From Cyclobacteriaceae bacterium (GTDB lineage: Bacteria > Bacteroidota > Bacteroidia > Cytophagales > Cyclobacteriaceae): a stretch of 64,000 nt of DNA. Made by a program: the position numbers and the translations under genes. Shown piece by piece: positions 26,655 to 34,791 of this stretch. The notes under the pieces were generated by a model. The model was not told the DNA's origin. It worked only from the letters and a program-made list of their open reading frames with translations, and searched no databases. The DNA lies in the NCBI GenBank assembly GCA_019638355.1, contig JAHBTY010000001.1, forward strand, positions 496,001 through 560,000. The letters run 5' to 3'. The stretch's first letter is position 1. The number at the start of each line of letters is the position of its first letter.

Positions 26655-26685
26655 CAAGTATAAGCCAAAAATGAATATTATCAAA
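26655..26685 (-). promoter_or_regulatory. rho promoter
   Basis: On the minus strand TTTG (26685-26682), exactly 19 bases, then TATACTTG (26662-26655), one mismatch from TAnnTTTG. Transcription would begin near 26648, giving rho a 5' leader of about 150 bases (26499-26648), long enough for the autoregulation known for rho in other bacteria. Confidence 0.6.
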
Positions 26686-26706
26686 TTACGTGAAATAATT
26701 ATTGGC

Positions 26707-26714
26707 TAATTTTG
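26707..26714 (+). promoter_or_regulatory. -7 box for serS
   Basis: TAATTTTG followed by C matches TAnnTTTG and lies 17 bases before the chosen serS ATG at 26732. It overlaps the region of an alternative start, which it argues against. Confidence 0.5.
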
Positions 26715-26731
26715 CCCCTCAAGATTTAACT

Positions 26732-28003
26732 ATGTTAACACTTCAAATACTTCGCGAACAAACACAACTTGTATTGGATGGGCTGGCCAAGCGTAATTTC
26801 AAAGATGCAGCGAGTCTGGTTAATCAAGTATTGGAAATAGATAAACAACGCAGAGAAACACAGAACACATTAGATGCTATAAAAGCCAATCTGAATACCG
26901 ATTCGAAAAAAATAGGTGAACTCATGAAGGCTGGCAAAGCGGAGGAAGCTACAACACTGCGGGCTTCGGTTGCTGCCAGTAAAGATAAGGTGAAATCACT
27001 TGAAGATAGCTTTATCGATTTTGAAAAGAAGCAGCTAGAAATACTTTATAAAATCCCCAACATTCCAGCTGCAAAAGTTCCGGCTGGTAAAAGTGCAGAA
27101 GATAATATCAATGTACACGAACACGGCACCATCCCCACGCTCCATGCCGATGCTTTGCCGCATTGGGAGTTGATTAAGAAATACGACATCATTGATTTTG
27201 ATTTGGGTGTAAAAATTGCAGGTGCAGGCTTTCCGGTATATAAAGGTAAAGGTGCGCGCCTGCAACGTGCCCTTATCAATTTCTTTTTGAACGAAGCTGA
27301 AGCTGCGGGCTACAAAGAAATTCAACCACCCATTGTAGTGAATGAAGCCAGTGGTTATGGTACTGGTCAGCTTCCCGATAAGGAAGGACAAATGTATTTT
27401 GTGAATGAAGATGGCTTGTATTTAATTCCAACAGCCGAAGTCCCCATTACCAATTTATACCGCGATGTAATTCTTACCGAAGAGGATCTTCCGGTAAAGA
27501 ATGCTGGCTATACACCTTGCTTCCGCAGAGAGGCGGGTAGTTGGGGTGCGCATGTGCGAGGATTAAATCGCTTGCATCAATTCGATAAAGTAGAGATTGT
27601 ACAAATAACCAAGCCCGAAGATTCTTATGCCACATTAGATGTAATGTGTGCGCATGTGCAAGGCTTACTCGAAAAATTGGAGTTGCCGTATCGCAAGTTA
27701 TTATTATGTGGTGGCGATATGGGTTTTAACTCGGCACTTACGTACGATATGGAAGTTTTTTCTGCAGCGCAACAACGGTGGTTGGAGGTAAGTTCTGTCA
27801 GCAACTTCGAAACGTTTCAGGCTAACCGCTTAAAACTTCGCTACAAAAACAAAGATGGTAAAACACAATTGTTGCATACGCTTAATGGCAGTGCGCTTGC
27901 GCTTCCGCGGATTCTGGCAGCCATTTTGGAAAACAACCAAACACCGCAAGGAATTAAGATTCCAAAAGTGTTGGTGCCGTATGTAGGGTTTGAATGGATT
28001 TAG
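26732..28003 (+). CDS. serS: seryl-tRNA synthetase
   Basis: A class II aminoacyl-tRNA synthetase that charges tRNA-Ser. With the ATG at 26732 it has 423 residues. The N-terminal long antiparallel coiled coil (about 25-105) that binds the tRNA long arm is rich in K, E and D. The catalytic core shows TAEVPITNLYRD, motif 2 CFRREAGSWGAHVRGLNRLH, and motif 3 LALPRILAAILENNQ. The frame extends ten codons upstream to 26702, but that segment overlaps the -7 promoter box, so 26732 is preferred. Monocistronic: 28004 onward is repeat-rich non-coding DNA. Confidence 0.96.
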   Translation: MLTLQILREQTQLVLDGLAKRNFKDAASLVNQVLEIDKQRRETQNTLDAIKANLNTDSKKIGELMKAGKAEEATTLRASVAASKDKVKSLEDSFIDFEKKQLEILYKIPNIPAAKVPAGKSAEDNINVHEHGTIPTLHADALPHWELIKKYDIIDFDLGVKIAGAGFPVYKGKGARLQRALINFFLNEAEAAGYKEIQPPIVVNEASGYGTGQLPDKEGQMYFVNEDGLYLIPTAEVPITNLYRDVILTEEDLPVKNAGYTPCFRREAGSWGAHVRGLNRLHQFDKVEIVQITKPEDSYATLDVMCAHVQGLLEKLELPYRKLLLCGGDMGFNSALTYDMEVFSAAQQRWLEVSSVSNFETFQANRLKLRYKNKDGKTQLLHTLNGSALALPRILAAILENNQTPQGIKIPKVLVPYVGFEWI

Positions 28004-28016
28004 TGGCCTCATCAAG

Positions 28017-28079
28017 CCTCACCCCTCACAGACTTATCTGTTCATAAAGTTCGCAAAACCCCTCTCCACAGGAGAGGGG
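28017..28079. repeat. CCTCACCCCT-type repeat, short copy
   Basis: CCTCACCCCT (28017-28026) followed after 32 bases by a perfect 9-bp hairpin, CCCCTCTCC with GGAGAGGGG (28059-28079). The same two parts make up the left arm of the element at 44259-44381, so both belong to one dispersed repeat family. Confidence 0.7.
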
Positions 28080-28115
28080 AAATTGTTACATCTGTCTCGC
28101 AATATTTGTTTGATA

Positions 28116-28128
28116 GCTCCGTAGGAGC
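28116..28128. repeat. small hairpin GCTCC-GTA-GGAGC
   Basis: A short perfect hairpin resembling a dispersed intergenic motif of Bacteroidota (from memory). Single copy in this window. Confidence 0.4.
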
Positions 28129-28140
28129 GGAATATGTTAA

Positions 28141-28270
28141 GAGGCTGTCTCAAAAGTCGAACTAAATGTGGAATGTCATTCCGGCCTTGTGCCGGAATCC
28201 CGTTGAGTACTTCGAAAACTGGGATCGCGAAACAAGTCCGCGATGACAGAAAGACTTTTGAGACAGCCTC
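28141..28270. mobile_element. MITE-like element with 18-bp perfect terminal inverted repeats
   Basis: A 130-bp element starting GAGGCTGTCTCAAAAGTC (28141-28158) and ending with its exact inverse complement (28253-28270). TTAA lies directly left (28137-28140) and, one base away, right (28272-28275), which may be a target-site duplication. Inside is a second imperfect stem around CCGGCCTTGTGCCGG. It encodes nothing. The ends look like those of a full-length insertion sequence that would mobilise it in trans; I cannot name the family. Confidence 0.7.
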
Positions 28271-28289
28271 ATTAAAAAAATCTGTAGGC

Positions 28290-28337
28290 ATGTCGGCCTA
28301 CTAACGATTGGCGAAATGCTAGTTTCGCAGCCGACAT
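28290..28337. repeat. nested inverted repeat
   Basis: ATGTCGGC (28290-28297) pairs with GCCGACAT (28330-28337), and inside it GCGAAA (28311-28316) pairs with TTTCGC (28323-28328). Together with the three elements before it, this fills the 366-base gap 28004-28369, in which I see no gene. Confidence 0.6.
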
Positions 28338-28369
28338 ATTCGAAAACATTATTAGTTCAGGTGAATCAC

Positions 28370-29140
28370 TTACGCTCTCAATTTTTTGATAAACCCAAAT
28401 TGAAATACCAGAAATAAAACTGCCAATAAAATCAACTCACCAAATGCTGCATTGGCTATCGCCTGGTTTTCGGTGTTGTTCCATTTGCTATAGATGCCGA
28501 ACAAAGCCCAGGTTAGCACCAGAAAGAATGTTGGTTTGCGGTATCGTTCCACAATAAAAATTCCAAGCAAACTGGCGATGCCCGTCATCGTGATAGTCCA
28601 CGTTACAGGCGAGAGTGGTCCGCCCGACCATTGAACCGAAACCAGTAAGGCCGAGATGTTGGCAATCGTGGCCACACATATCCACGATAAGTAAATGATA
28701 AAAGGCAGTTGTATAAAAAGTTTTTGCAGAAAGGTTAATTTAATATCGCCCTGCACCAATAAAAAAATCCGCACCAGTGTGAACAATAACATGAACATAA
28801 TCAGCACCGATGCAAACAGGTATTGATAATGCCACGCCAGAATCCAACCGCTGTTGGCTGCGCACGATACTAAAAACCAAAGCGACAGCTCCACAAAATA
28901 AGGCTTGGATGCAACGCTGCGTTGCACGATTACAAAACCAATTAGCAACAGGTAAATAACCGACCATACCGAAAATGTAAAACCAGCCGGAGTAAACAAA
29001 CTTGGATAAAGAGCCGAAAGTTCACCGGTATTCATGCCGTTAATCGGTAAAATGTTAGCCAGTGCATTCACCGTAAGGGTGGCAAGTAAGGCCAGGAAGT
29101 TTAGAATTTGCAGATTTCGGTACATAGTAGTTGCGTTCAT
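28370..29140 (-). CDS. TspO/MBR-related (tryptophan-rich sensory protein-like) membrane protein
   Basis: A polytopic inner-membrane protein of 256 residues with about seven hydrophobic segments. The signature after the first segment, LFTPAGFTFSVWSVIYLLLI, is that of the long TspO-related branch, which is larger than the 160-residue classical TspO. Tryptophans are frequent (SVWS, WILAWHY, WSGG, TWAL, SKWNN). Classical TspO binds porphyrins and related ligands; the function of the long branch is not known. The frame reaches back to 29212, but a -7 box (29148-29141) sits directly before the ATG at 29140. The ATG at 29125 is equally possible and would leave a normal short leader. Confidence 0.75.
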   Translation of the reverse strand: MNATTMYRNLQILNFLALLATLTVNALANILPINGMNTGELSALYPSLFTPAGFTFSVWSVIYLLLIGFVIVQRSVASKPYFVELSLWFLVSCAANSGWILAWHYQYLFASVLIMFMLLFTLVRIFLLVQGDIKLTFLQKLFIQLPFIIYLSWICVATIANISALLVSVQWSGGPLSPVTWTITMTGIASLLGIFIVERYRKPTFFLVLTWALFGIYSKWNNTENQAIANAAFGELILLAVLFLVFQFGFIKKLRA

Positions 29141-29148
29141 CAAAGGTA
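29141..29148 (-). promoter_or_regulatory. -7 box for the TspO-like gene
   Basis: The minus strand reads TACCTTTG, directly followed by ATG. Transcription would start within a few bases of that ATG, which is why the next ATG (29125) may be the one used. Confidence 0.45.
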
Positions 29149-29195
29149 GCTTGGTTAAAAGAAATAGGCAGGGTATTATTGCCGTCTTAATTAAC

Positions 29196-31331
29196 ATGCG
29201 TATGAGAAACATTGTTTACACTGCAATTATTATGGCCGCACTCAGTTCTTGTTCAAAAACTACCGATACCATTTCACAATACCCCACATCGGTTAAAGTA
29301 GATACCGTAGATACCTACTTTGGAACGGAGGTTCCGGATCCTTACCGGTGGATGGAAAATGATACTACCAAACAGGTAGCGGATTGGGTTACGGAACAAA
29401 ACAAAGTAACCTTCGGGTTTCTGGATAAGATTCCCTATCGCGCGGCCATCAAAGCGCGCCTGGAAGCACTTAATAATTATGAAAAATTAGGATCGCCTTT
29501 TAAACGGGGCGAGTACATCTATTTCTACAAGAATGATGGCCTTCAAAATCATTATGTGATTTATCGTAAAAAAGGTGAGCAAGGTGAAACCGAAGTTTTT
29601 CTTGACCCGAACACGTTCTCGGCCGATGGTACTACGCGCTTAGGTGGCGTTTCTTTTTCAAAAGATGGCTCGCGTGTAGCGTACCAGATTTCGCGTGGCG
29701 GCCAGGATTGGACCGATGCGATTGTTATTGATGCCGTTACCAAACAACCATTGGAAGATACCATTCGCGACATTAAGTTCAGTGGTATTTCGTGGCGCGG
29801 TAACGATGGTTTTTATTTCAGCACGTACGAAAAACCAAAAGGCAGCCAGCTTTCGGCTAAGACTCAAAATCATAAACTGTATTATCACAAAGTGGGCACG
29901 CCCCGCTCACAAGATCAGCTAGTGTTTGGCGATGATAAAAACCCAAGACGCTATGTGGGTGGAGGTTTAACGGAAGACGAACGCTTTTTGATTGTAAGTG
30001 CTTCAACCAGTACTACCGGTAATGAACTTTACATTCAGGATTTGAATGACCCGAAAGGAAAACTAAAAACCATTATAAATAATTTCGATAACGATCATAA
30101 TGTGATTGATAATGAAGGCACGCGCTTTCTGGTACAAACCAATTTGAATGCACCCAACAACCGCGTGGTAGAATTTGATTTTGCCAACCCTGCAATCGAA
30201 AACTGGAAAGATGTAATTCCCGAAACTGAAAATGTGCTGAGTGCCTCTACCGGAGGTGGTTATTTGTTTGCAGACTATACTGTAGATGTAAAAACACAAG
30301 TAAAACAGTACGATATGAAAGGCAAGTTGATTCGCGAGGTTGAGTTGCCCGGCATTGGTTCGGCAGGTGGTTTTGGTGCCAAGCTGGAAGACAAAGAACT
30401 TTATTATTCATTCACCTCATTCACGTATCCTACTACCATTTTCAAATACAATATCGCTTCGGGTAAATCGACTTTATACAATCAACCGAAAGTTGATTTC
30501 AATCCTGAAGATTACGAAACCAAACAAGTTTTTTATACCAGTAAAGATGGTACCAAGGTGCCCATGTTTATTGTTCATAAAAAAGGCATTGAGTTGAATG
30601 GTAAAAACCCAACATGGTTGTATGCCTATGGCGGATTTAGTATCAGCCTTACACCAGGCTTTAGTCCATCGCGCATTATGTGGTTGGAGAATGGCGGTAT
30701 TTATGCACAACCGAATTTACGCGGTGGTGGCGAGTATGGCGAGAAGTGGCATTTGGCGGGTACTAAAATGAACAAACAAAATGTGTTTGATGATTTTATT
30801 GCCGCAGGCGAATACCTCATCAAAGAAAAATATACTTCAAGCGATTACCTGGCTATTAGCGGAGGCTCTAATGGCGGACTATTGGTTGGAGCAACGATGA
30901 CCCAGCGCCCCGATCTGGCCAAGGTAGCTTTACCGGCAGTAGGTGTAATGGATATGCTGCGTTACCATAAGTTTACTGCGGGTGCAGGTTGGGCTTATGA
31001 TTATGGAACAGCCGATGATTCGAAGGAAATGTTTGAATACATTAAAAAGTATTCACCCGTGCATGCGATTAAACCCAACACGGCTTACCCGGCTACAATG
31101 GTTACCACAGCCGATCATGATGACCGTGTAGTGCCGGCACACTCGTTTAAGTTTGCGGCAACCTTGCAGGAGAACCATACCGGAACAAACCCGGTGCTGA
31201 TTCGAATTGATGTAAAATCGGGGCATGGTTCTTCCAACTTAAGCAAAGCCATAGAATCGGCAGCCGATCAATATGCATTTACGTGGTACAACATGGGTGT
31301 AGTGCCACCTTTGGCGAAGAAAGATCTTTAA
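29196..31331 (+). CDS. prolyl oligopeptidase family (S9A) lipoprotein
   Basis: A serine peptidase cleaving after proline in short peptides, here exported as a lipoprotein: the signal ends in IIMAALSSC. From the ATG at 29196 (a second lies at 29202) it has 711 residues. The N-terminal block VDTYFGTEVPDPYRWMEND is the S9A hallmark, followed by the seven-bladed propeller and the C-terminal alpha/beta hydrolase domain. The catalytic serine is S558 in SGGSNGG; the aspartate is in TADHDDRVVP and the histidine in SGHGSS. The frame upstream to 29034 is antisense to the TspO-like gene and was rejected. The last 33 bases of this gene recur at 31660-31692. Confidence 0.94.
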   Translation: MRMRNIVYTAIIMAALSSCSKTTDTISQYPTSVKVDTVDTYFGTEVPDPYRWMENDTTKQVADWVTEQNKVTFGFLDKIPYRAAIKARLEALNNYEKLGSPFKRGEYIYFYKNDGLQNHYVIYRKKGEQGETEVFLDPNTFSADGTTRLGGVSFSKDGSRVAYQISRGGQDWTDAIVIDAVTKQPLEDTIRDIKFSGISWRGNDGFYFSTYEKPKGSQLSAKTQNHKLYYHKVGTPRSQDQLVFGDDKNPRRYVGGGLTEDERFLIVSASTSTTGNELYIQDLNDPKGKLKTIINNFDNDHNVIDNEGTRFLVQTNLNAPNNRVVEFDFANPAIENWKDVIPETENVLSASTGGGYLFADYTVDVKTQVKQYDMKGKLIREVELPGIGSAGGFGAKLEDKELYYSFTSFTYPTTIFKYNIASGKSTLYNQPKVDFNPEDYETKQVFYTSKDGTKVPMFIVHKKGIELNGKNPTWLYAYGGFSISLTPGFSPSRIMWLENGGIYAQPNLRGGGEYGEKWHLAGTKMNKQNVFDDFIAAGEYLIKEKYTSSDYLAISGGSNGGLLVGATMTQRPDLAKVALPAVGVMDMLRYHKFTAGAGWAYDYGTADDSKEMFEYIKKYSPVHAIKPNTAYPATMVTTADHDDRVVPAHSFKFAATLQENHTGTNPVLIRIDVKSGHGSSNLSKAIESAADQYAFTWYNMGVVPPLAKKDL

Positions 31332-31351
31332 GAGTTGAAAGATTAAAAGTG

Positions 31352-31391
31352 AAAAGCTTAAAGTCGTAAGGCTTTAAGCTTTTTGTTTTTT
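31352..31391 (+). terminator. intrinsic terminator after the S9 peptidase gene
   Basis: AAAAGCTTAAAG (31352-31363) and CTTTAAGCTTTT (31372-31383) form a perfect 12-bp stem with an 8-base loop, followed by TGTTTTTT. An almost identical hairpin occurs at 31714-31754. Confidence 0.8.
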
Positions 31392-31659
31392 GGTGGCCTC
31401 TAAAACCTATCTGGCGCAAGCGTCATGCTTGTGACCTATTTGTTTTAAAATCCAGAACGGGTTCTCGATTGGTTATCAGGACTTCTTGAGTTGACCTTTG
31501 TTGAATAATATAAAGAATGGCACAAGCGTGACGCTTGCGCCTGACTTGATTTAAAACCCAGGACAGATTCTTGATTAGAATTATCAGGACTTCTTGAGTT
31601 GATATTTTTTGTATGATTTAAAATAATGGCACAAGCGTGACGCTTGCGCCTGAATGCGA

Positions 31660-31692
31660 GTAGTGCCACCTGTGGCGAAGAAAGATCTTTAA
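31660..31692 (+). pseudogene. duplicated 3' end of the S9 peptidase gene
   Basis: These 33 bases match the last ten codons plus stop of the S9 gene (31299-31331) at 32 of 33 positions. The offset is 361 bases. No start or upstream coding sequence is present, so this is a fragment copied together with the terminator that follows it. Confidence 0.85.
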
Positions 31693-31713
31693 TAGTTTAA
31701 TGCTTAAGAAGTT

Positions 31714-31754
31714 AAAAGCTTAAAGTCAAAAGGCTTTAAGCTTTTTGTTTTTTG
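31714..31754 (+). terminator. duplicated terminator
   Basis: The same 12-bp stem as at 31352-31383, with a slightly different 8-base loop (TCAAAAGG), and the same TGTTTTTT tail. It is part of the duplicated block and has no gene of its own. Confidence 0.8.
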
Positions 31755-31923
31755 GTTGCCTGGCGCAAGCGTCACGCTTGCGACCAGTTTGCTTTTAAAT
31801 CTAGGACAGGTTCTTGATTGGATTTACCTGGACTTCTTGAGTTAACCTTTGTTGTATGATTTAAAGCATGGCACAAGCGTGACGCTTGCGCCTGACTGGG
31901 TTGAAGTATATAGTTTCAATTAA

Positions 31924-32796
31924 CTACAAAATACCACCATCAAACACCAATTTTAGCCTCCATCTTTGCTCAAAGCTGGATACAAAGTTTTCGCTTATTT
32001 GAAGGTCGTTGTAAAGTGGAAGTATTGAGTTTTCTTGTTTATTATTTTTAAGATAGTTAGTATAATAAATTAAAAACTCTACCTCACTGACACTTAAGTA
32101 TGATCTCATGAAGTTTAAGTATCTTTTTTTTGCTTTTGGCTTAAGGCCAGCATCAATTACATATGAGTGGATTAGTTTTAAGCTATTGACATATGTTTCA
32201 GCCATTGGAAAAAATCCATTTGTAGAACTTGATAAAACAGCCGCTTTGTTCAAAACTGAAAATTTCATCTCTCCCGGCACTTCAGATTGTTTAGTTGCAA
32301 AACCTACGGTAGATTTAATGAAATATGCGAAGGCAAGAATTCCAGTATGATTATTAACTGTAATCAGGTCACGATTGTTGAAATGAATGTTCCACATATT
32401 AAAAAAGGTTGTCTCAAAACGTTGCCTTTTTAAGTTAGAATTCTGCTTCTCTAGTTCCTTCCACTGCGCATTCATTTCATTTTTTTGAGCATTTAACGCC
32501 TCGGTATTAAGTCTCAATTCTTCCTTTTGAGCACGCAACTCTTCTCTTTGGAGGAGTATTGTTAGAATTACTCCTGCGAAAGCCAATCCACTAAAGAGTG
32601 CATTGATCGCTCCAAACATGTCTCCGAACTGCCCCCGGACAGCCCAAACCTGATTCTCATCGGGTTTAATTAACCAAACGACTAGAAACCAGCTCAACGC
32701 CCAAAATCCAATTACCACTCCGAATACAATGAGTGGGGTAGAGTTTCTGTCTACGTTTAAGCCTAAAAATGTCTTTCTTTTTTCTTCCAATGTCAT
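31924..32796 (-). CDS. putative phage abortive infection protein (PutAbiC-like)
   Basis: A 290-residue membrane protein. It has two membrane segments (about residues 19-44 and 57-80, with GQFGDMFGAINALFSGLAFA), a coiled coil of about 45 residues rich in E, Q and K (REELRAQKEELRLNTEALNA), then QRFETTFFNMWNIH leading a helical C-terminal domain. This architecture and the FGDMFGAINALFSGLAFAG plus QRFExTFFN combination match what I know as the putative AbiC family of phage-exclusion proteins. The assignment is by pattern memory, not a search. The ATG at 32796 is preferred over a GTG at 32832. Its codon use is A/T-rich compared with neighbours, and it sits beside a repeat array, both fitting accessory defence DNA. 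Confidence 0.65.
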   Translation of the reverse strand: MTLEEKRKTFLGLNVDRNSTPLIVFGVVIGFWALSWFLVVWLIKPDENQVWAVRGQFGDMFGAINALFSGLAFAGVILTILLQREELRAQKEELRLNTEALNAQKNEMNAQWKELEKQNSNLKRQRFETTFFNMWNIHFNNRDLITVNNHTGILAFAYFIKSTVGFATKQSEVPGEMKFSVLNKAAVLSSSTNGFFPMAETYVNSLKLIHSYVIDAGLKPKAKKRYLNFMRSYLSVSEVEFLIYYTNYLKNNKQENSILPLYNDLQISENFVSSFEQRWRLKLVFDGGIL

Positions 32797-32953
32797 ACAA
32801 CTGCTGGTTAAACAATTTACTAAGATAAACACAACCTATGTAAGTCAGCACTACCCACGATATTAGTAGAAAGTCCGAATTGTATTGGCTTGTTGATGAC
32901 CGGCCTTGTAGCAGAAAGCCATAGGGATGATTAAACGCTTAAATATTGAGACT

Positions 32954-34750
32954 TCAACTTTCCCCTTTCTCACCCTCCGCTTTAATCTTATTCGCAATTT
33001 TCTCACCTACCAACTCTGTAAGCTCTTCCACACTCGCTTCCTTAATTTTCTTTACAGATTTAAAATGTGCCAAAAGTTTATCGGCTGTTTTTTTACCGAT
33101 GCCCGGTATTTGTTCAATCTCGGTAACGAATGTATTGCTGCTGCGCTTTAGTCGGTGGAACGTAATGGCAAACCGGTGGGCTTCATCGCGGATGCGTTGT
33201 ATCAATAGCAACGCAGGCGATTTCTTACTGATCAACAACGGCAGGTTGTCTTCCGGGTAATAAATTTCTTCCAACCGTTTGGCAATACCGATGATGGGAA
33301 TCTTACCATAAAGTCCAAGTTCTTGCAAAGCCTCGCACGCACTACTCAACTGTCCTTTGCCACCATCTACAATAATGAGTTGCGGATACTCGCCTTGCTC
33401 TTCCATAATGCGCTTGTAACGCCTGGTTACAATTTCTTTCATGGAAGCAAAATCGTTGGGGCCAATAACTGTTTTAATGTTGAAGTGCCGGTAACCTTTC
33501 TTATCGGGCTTACCATCTACAAAACGTACCATCGAAGCTACGGGCGATGTGCCCTGAAAGTTGGAGTTATCAAAGCACTCAATAATTTTTGGGTATTGCA
33601 ACAAGCGTAGGTTCTCCTGCATAATGTGCAACACTTTATTCTTCTTGTCTTTGAGTTCTTCTTTGCTGATTACTTTTTCGCGTTTCTGGTACAAGGCATT
33701 TTTTAGCGAGAGATCGACTAATTTTTTCTTATCGCCAATCTGCGGCAGCACGTTTTCAAACGCATCTGCTTTAACGGTAAGCGGAATATTGGTATATACT
33801 TCCGGATTGCTGCTGCGATAGGTGGAACGTAAATCGTGCACTACCATGTTCAAAATATCTTCATCGGTTTCCTCCAGTTTCTTTTTAACCTCCAGGTTTT
33901 TAGAAAAAATGATCGAGCCTTCTTTTATCTGCATGTAGTTGATGTAGGCATCGGTTTCGGTACTGGTAATGGTAATTACATCAATATCCGTAAGCTTGCG
34001 ATTTACGACCAGCGATTTGGTCTGGAATTTTTCGAGCAACTCTAATTTATGTTTGAAAGTAGCGGCCTTTTCAAACTCCATTATTTCGGAAGCATTTTTC
34101 ATTCTAAGTGCAAGTTCGTCTTCCACTACACTTAAATCGCCTTTCAGAATATTGCGAGCCTGTTTAATATCTTCGAGGTAATCGGTTTCGTTTTGCAATC
34201 CTTCGCATGGCCCCCTGCAGTTGCCGATATGAAATTCGAGGCACACTTTAAATTTTTTCTGTTCTATATTTTCCTGCGAAAGCAACAGGTTACAGGTGCG
34301 AATGGAATAAATCTGGCGCACCAATTCCAACACACTTTTCATCGACACCACGCTGGAGTAGGGCCCGAAGTATTCGCCTTGTTTGGGAATGTATTTGCGC
34401 GTGTAGATAATACGTGGAAACGGTTCTTTTAAAATGCAGAGATAAGGAAAGGTTTTGTCGTCTTTCAGTAAGATGTTGTACTTGGGCTGGTATTGTTTGA
34501 TGAAATTGTTTTCGAGCAGCAGCGCATCGAACTCGGTATTGGCCAGTGTAAACTCTATCCTGGAAATCTCACTTACTAATTTTTCGGTTTTGCGATTGTA
34601 TTGCGATTGTTTGTTGAAGTAGCTTGATACCCGCTTCTTCAGGCTTTTGGCTTTGCCTACGTAAATCAGTTCGCCTTCTTTGTTGTAATAGCGATAGATG
34701 CCCGGAGAATCGGGGAGGGATGTAAGGGTATTTTTGGGATCGATGGACAC
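32954..34750 (-). CDS. uvrC: excinuclease ABC subunit C
   Basis: UvrC makes both incisions in nucleotide excision repair. The 598-residue protein has, in order, the GIY-YIG domain (PGIYRYYNKEGELIYVGKAK, residues 14-33) for the 3' cut, a UVR motif (about 200-235, with MEFEKAATFKHKLELLEKF) that binds UvrB, the RNase H-like domain for the 5' cut (IIECFDNSNFQGTSPVASMV and later LIIVDGGKGQLS), and two helix-hairpin-helix motifs (IPGIGKKTADKLLAHF). The start at the family-typical N-terminus is clear. The next minus-strand gene upstream, the penicillin-binding protein, ends 41 bases before it. Confidence 0.97.
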   Translation of the reverse strand: MSIDPKNTLTSLPDSPGIYRYYNKEGELIYVGKAKSLKKRVSSYFNKQSQYNRKTEKLVSEISRIEFTLANTEFDALLLENNFIKQYQPKYNILLKDDKTFPYLCILKEPFPRIIYTRKYIPKQGEYFGPYSSVVSMKSVLELVRQIYSIRTCNLLLSQENIEQKKFKVCLEFHIGNCRGPCEGLQNETDYLEDIKQARNILKGDLSVVEDELALRMKNASEIMEFEKAATFKHKLELLEKFQTKSLVVNRKLTDIDVITITSTETDAYINYMQIKEGSIIFSKNLEVKKKLEETDEDILNMVVHDLRSTYRSSNPEVYTNIPLTVKADAFENVLPQIGDKKKLVDLSLKNALYQKREKVISKEELKDKKNKVLHIMQENLRLLQYPKIIECFDNSNFQGTSPVASMVRFVDGKPDKKGYRHFNIKTVIGPNDFASMKEIVTRRYKRIMEEQGEYPQLIIVDGGKGQLSSACEALQELGLYGKIPIIGIAKRLEEIYYPEDNLPLLISKKSPALLLIQRIRDEAHRFAITFHRLKRSSNTFVTEIEQIPGIGKKTADKLLAHFKSVKKIKEASVEELTELVGEKIANKIKAEGEKGES

Positions 34751-34791
34751 ACCGCAAGTTACGAATCACAAATTATGAATTTGAAACGTGC

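Larger units (their letters stand above)
31411..31892. repeat. array of palindromic repeats with about 108-bp units
   Basis: Five copies of an imperfect palindrome, GGCACAAGCGTGACGCTTGCGCC or its inverse, at 31411-31436, 31519-31541, 31628-31650, 31762-31785 and 31870-31892. Within each group the copies are 108-109 bases apart. They are separated by related spacers carrying GGACTTCTTGAGTT and TTCTTGATTG-like blocks. A duplicated gene tail and terminator (31660-31754) lie between the third and fourth copies. With the terminator this fills the 592-base gap 31332-31923; no real gene is seen in it. Confidence 0.85.

Noticed and set aside
29034-29195. Upstream extension of the S9 peptidase frame
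   Set aside because: It is antisense to the start of the TspO-like gene and precedes the lipoprotein signal, so it is not part of the protein.
31445-31669. Minus-strand open frame in the repeat array with recurring SRSPDN
   Set aside because: It is built from the palindromic repeat units themselves; the repetition at protein level only mirrors the DNA repeats.
31411-31892. CRISPR array
   Set aside because: Units are 108-109 bp with spacers that resemble each other, and the repeat changes orientation; this is a palindromic tandem repeat, not a CRISPR. No cas genes are present.
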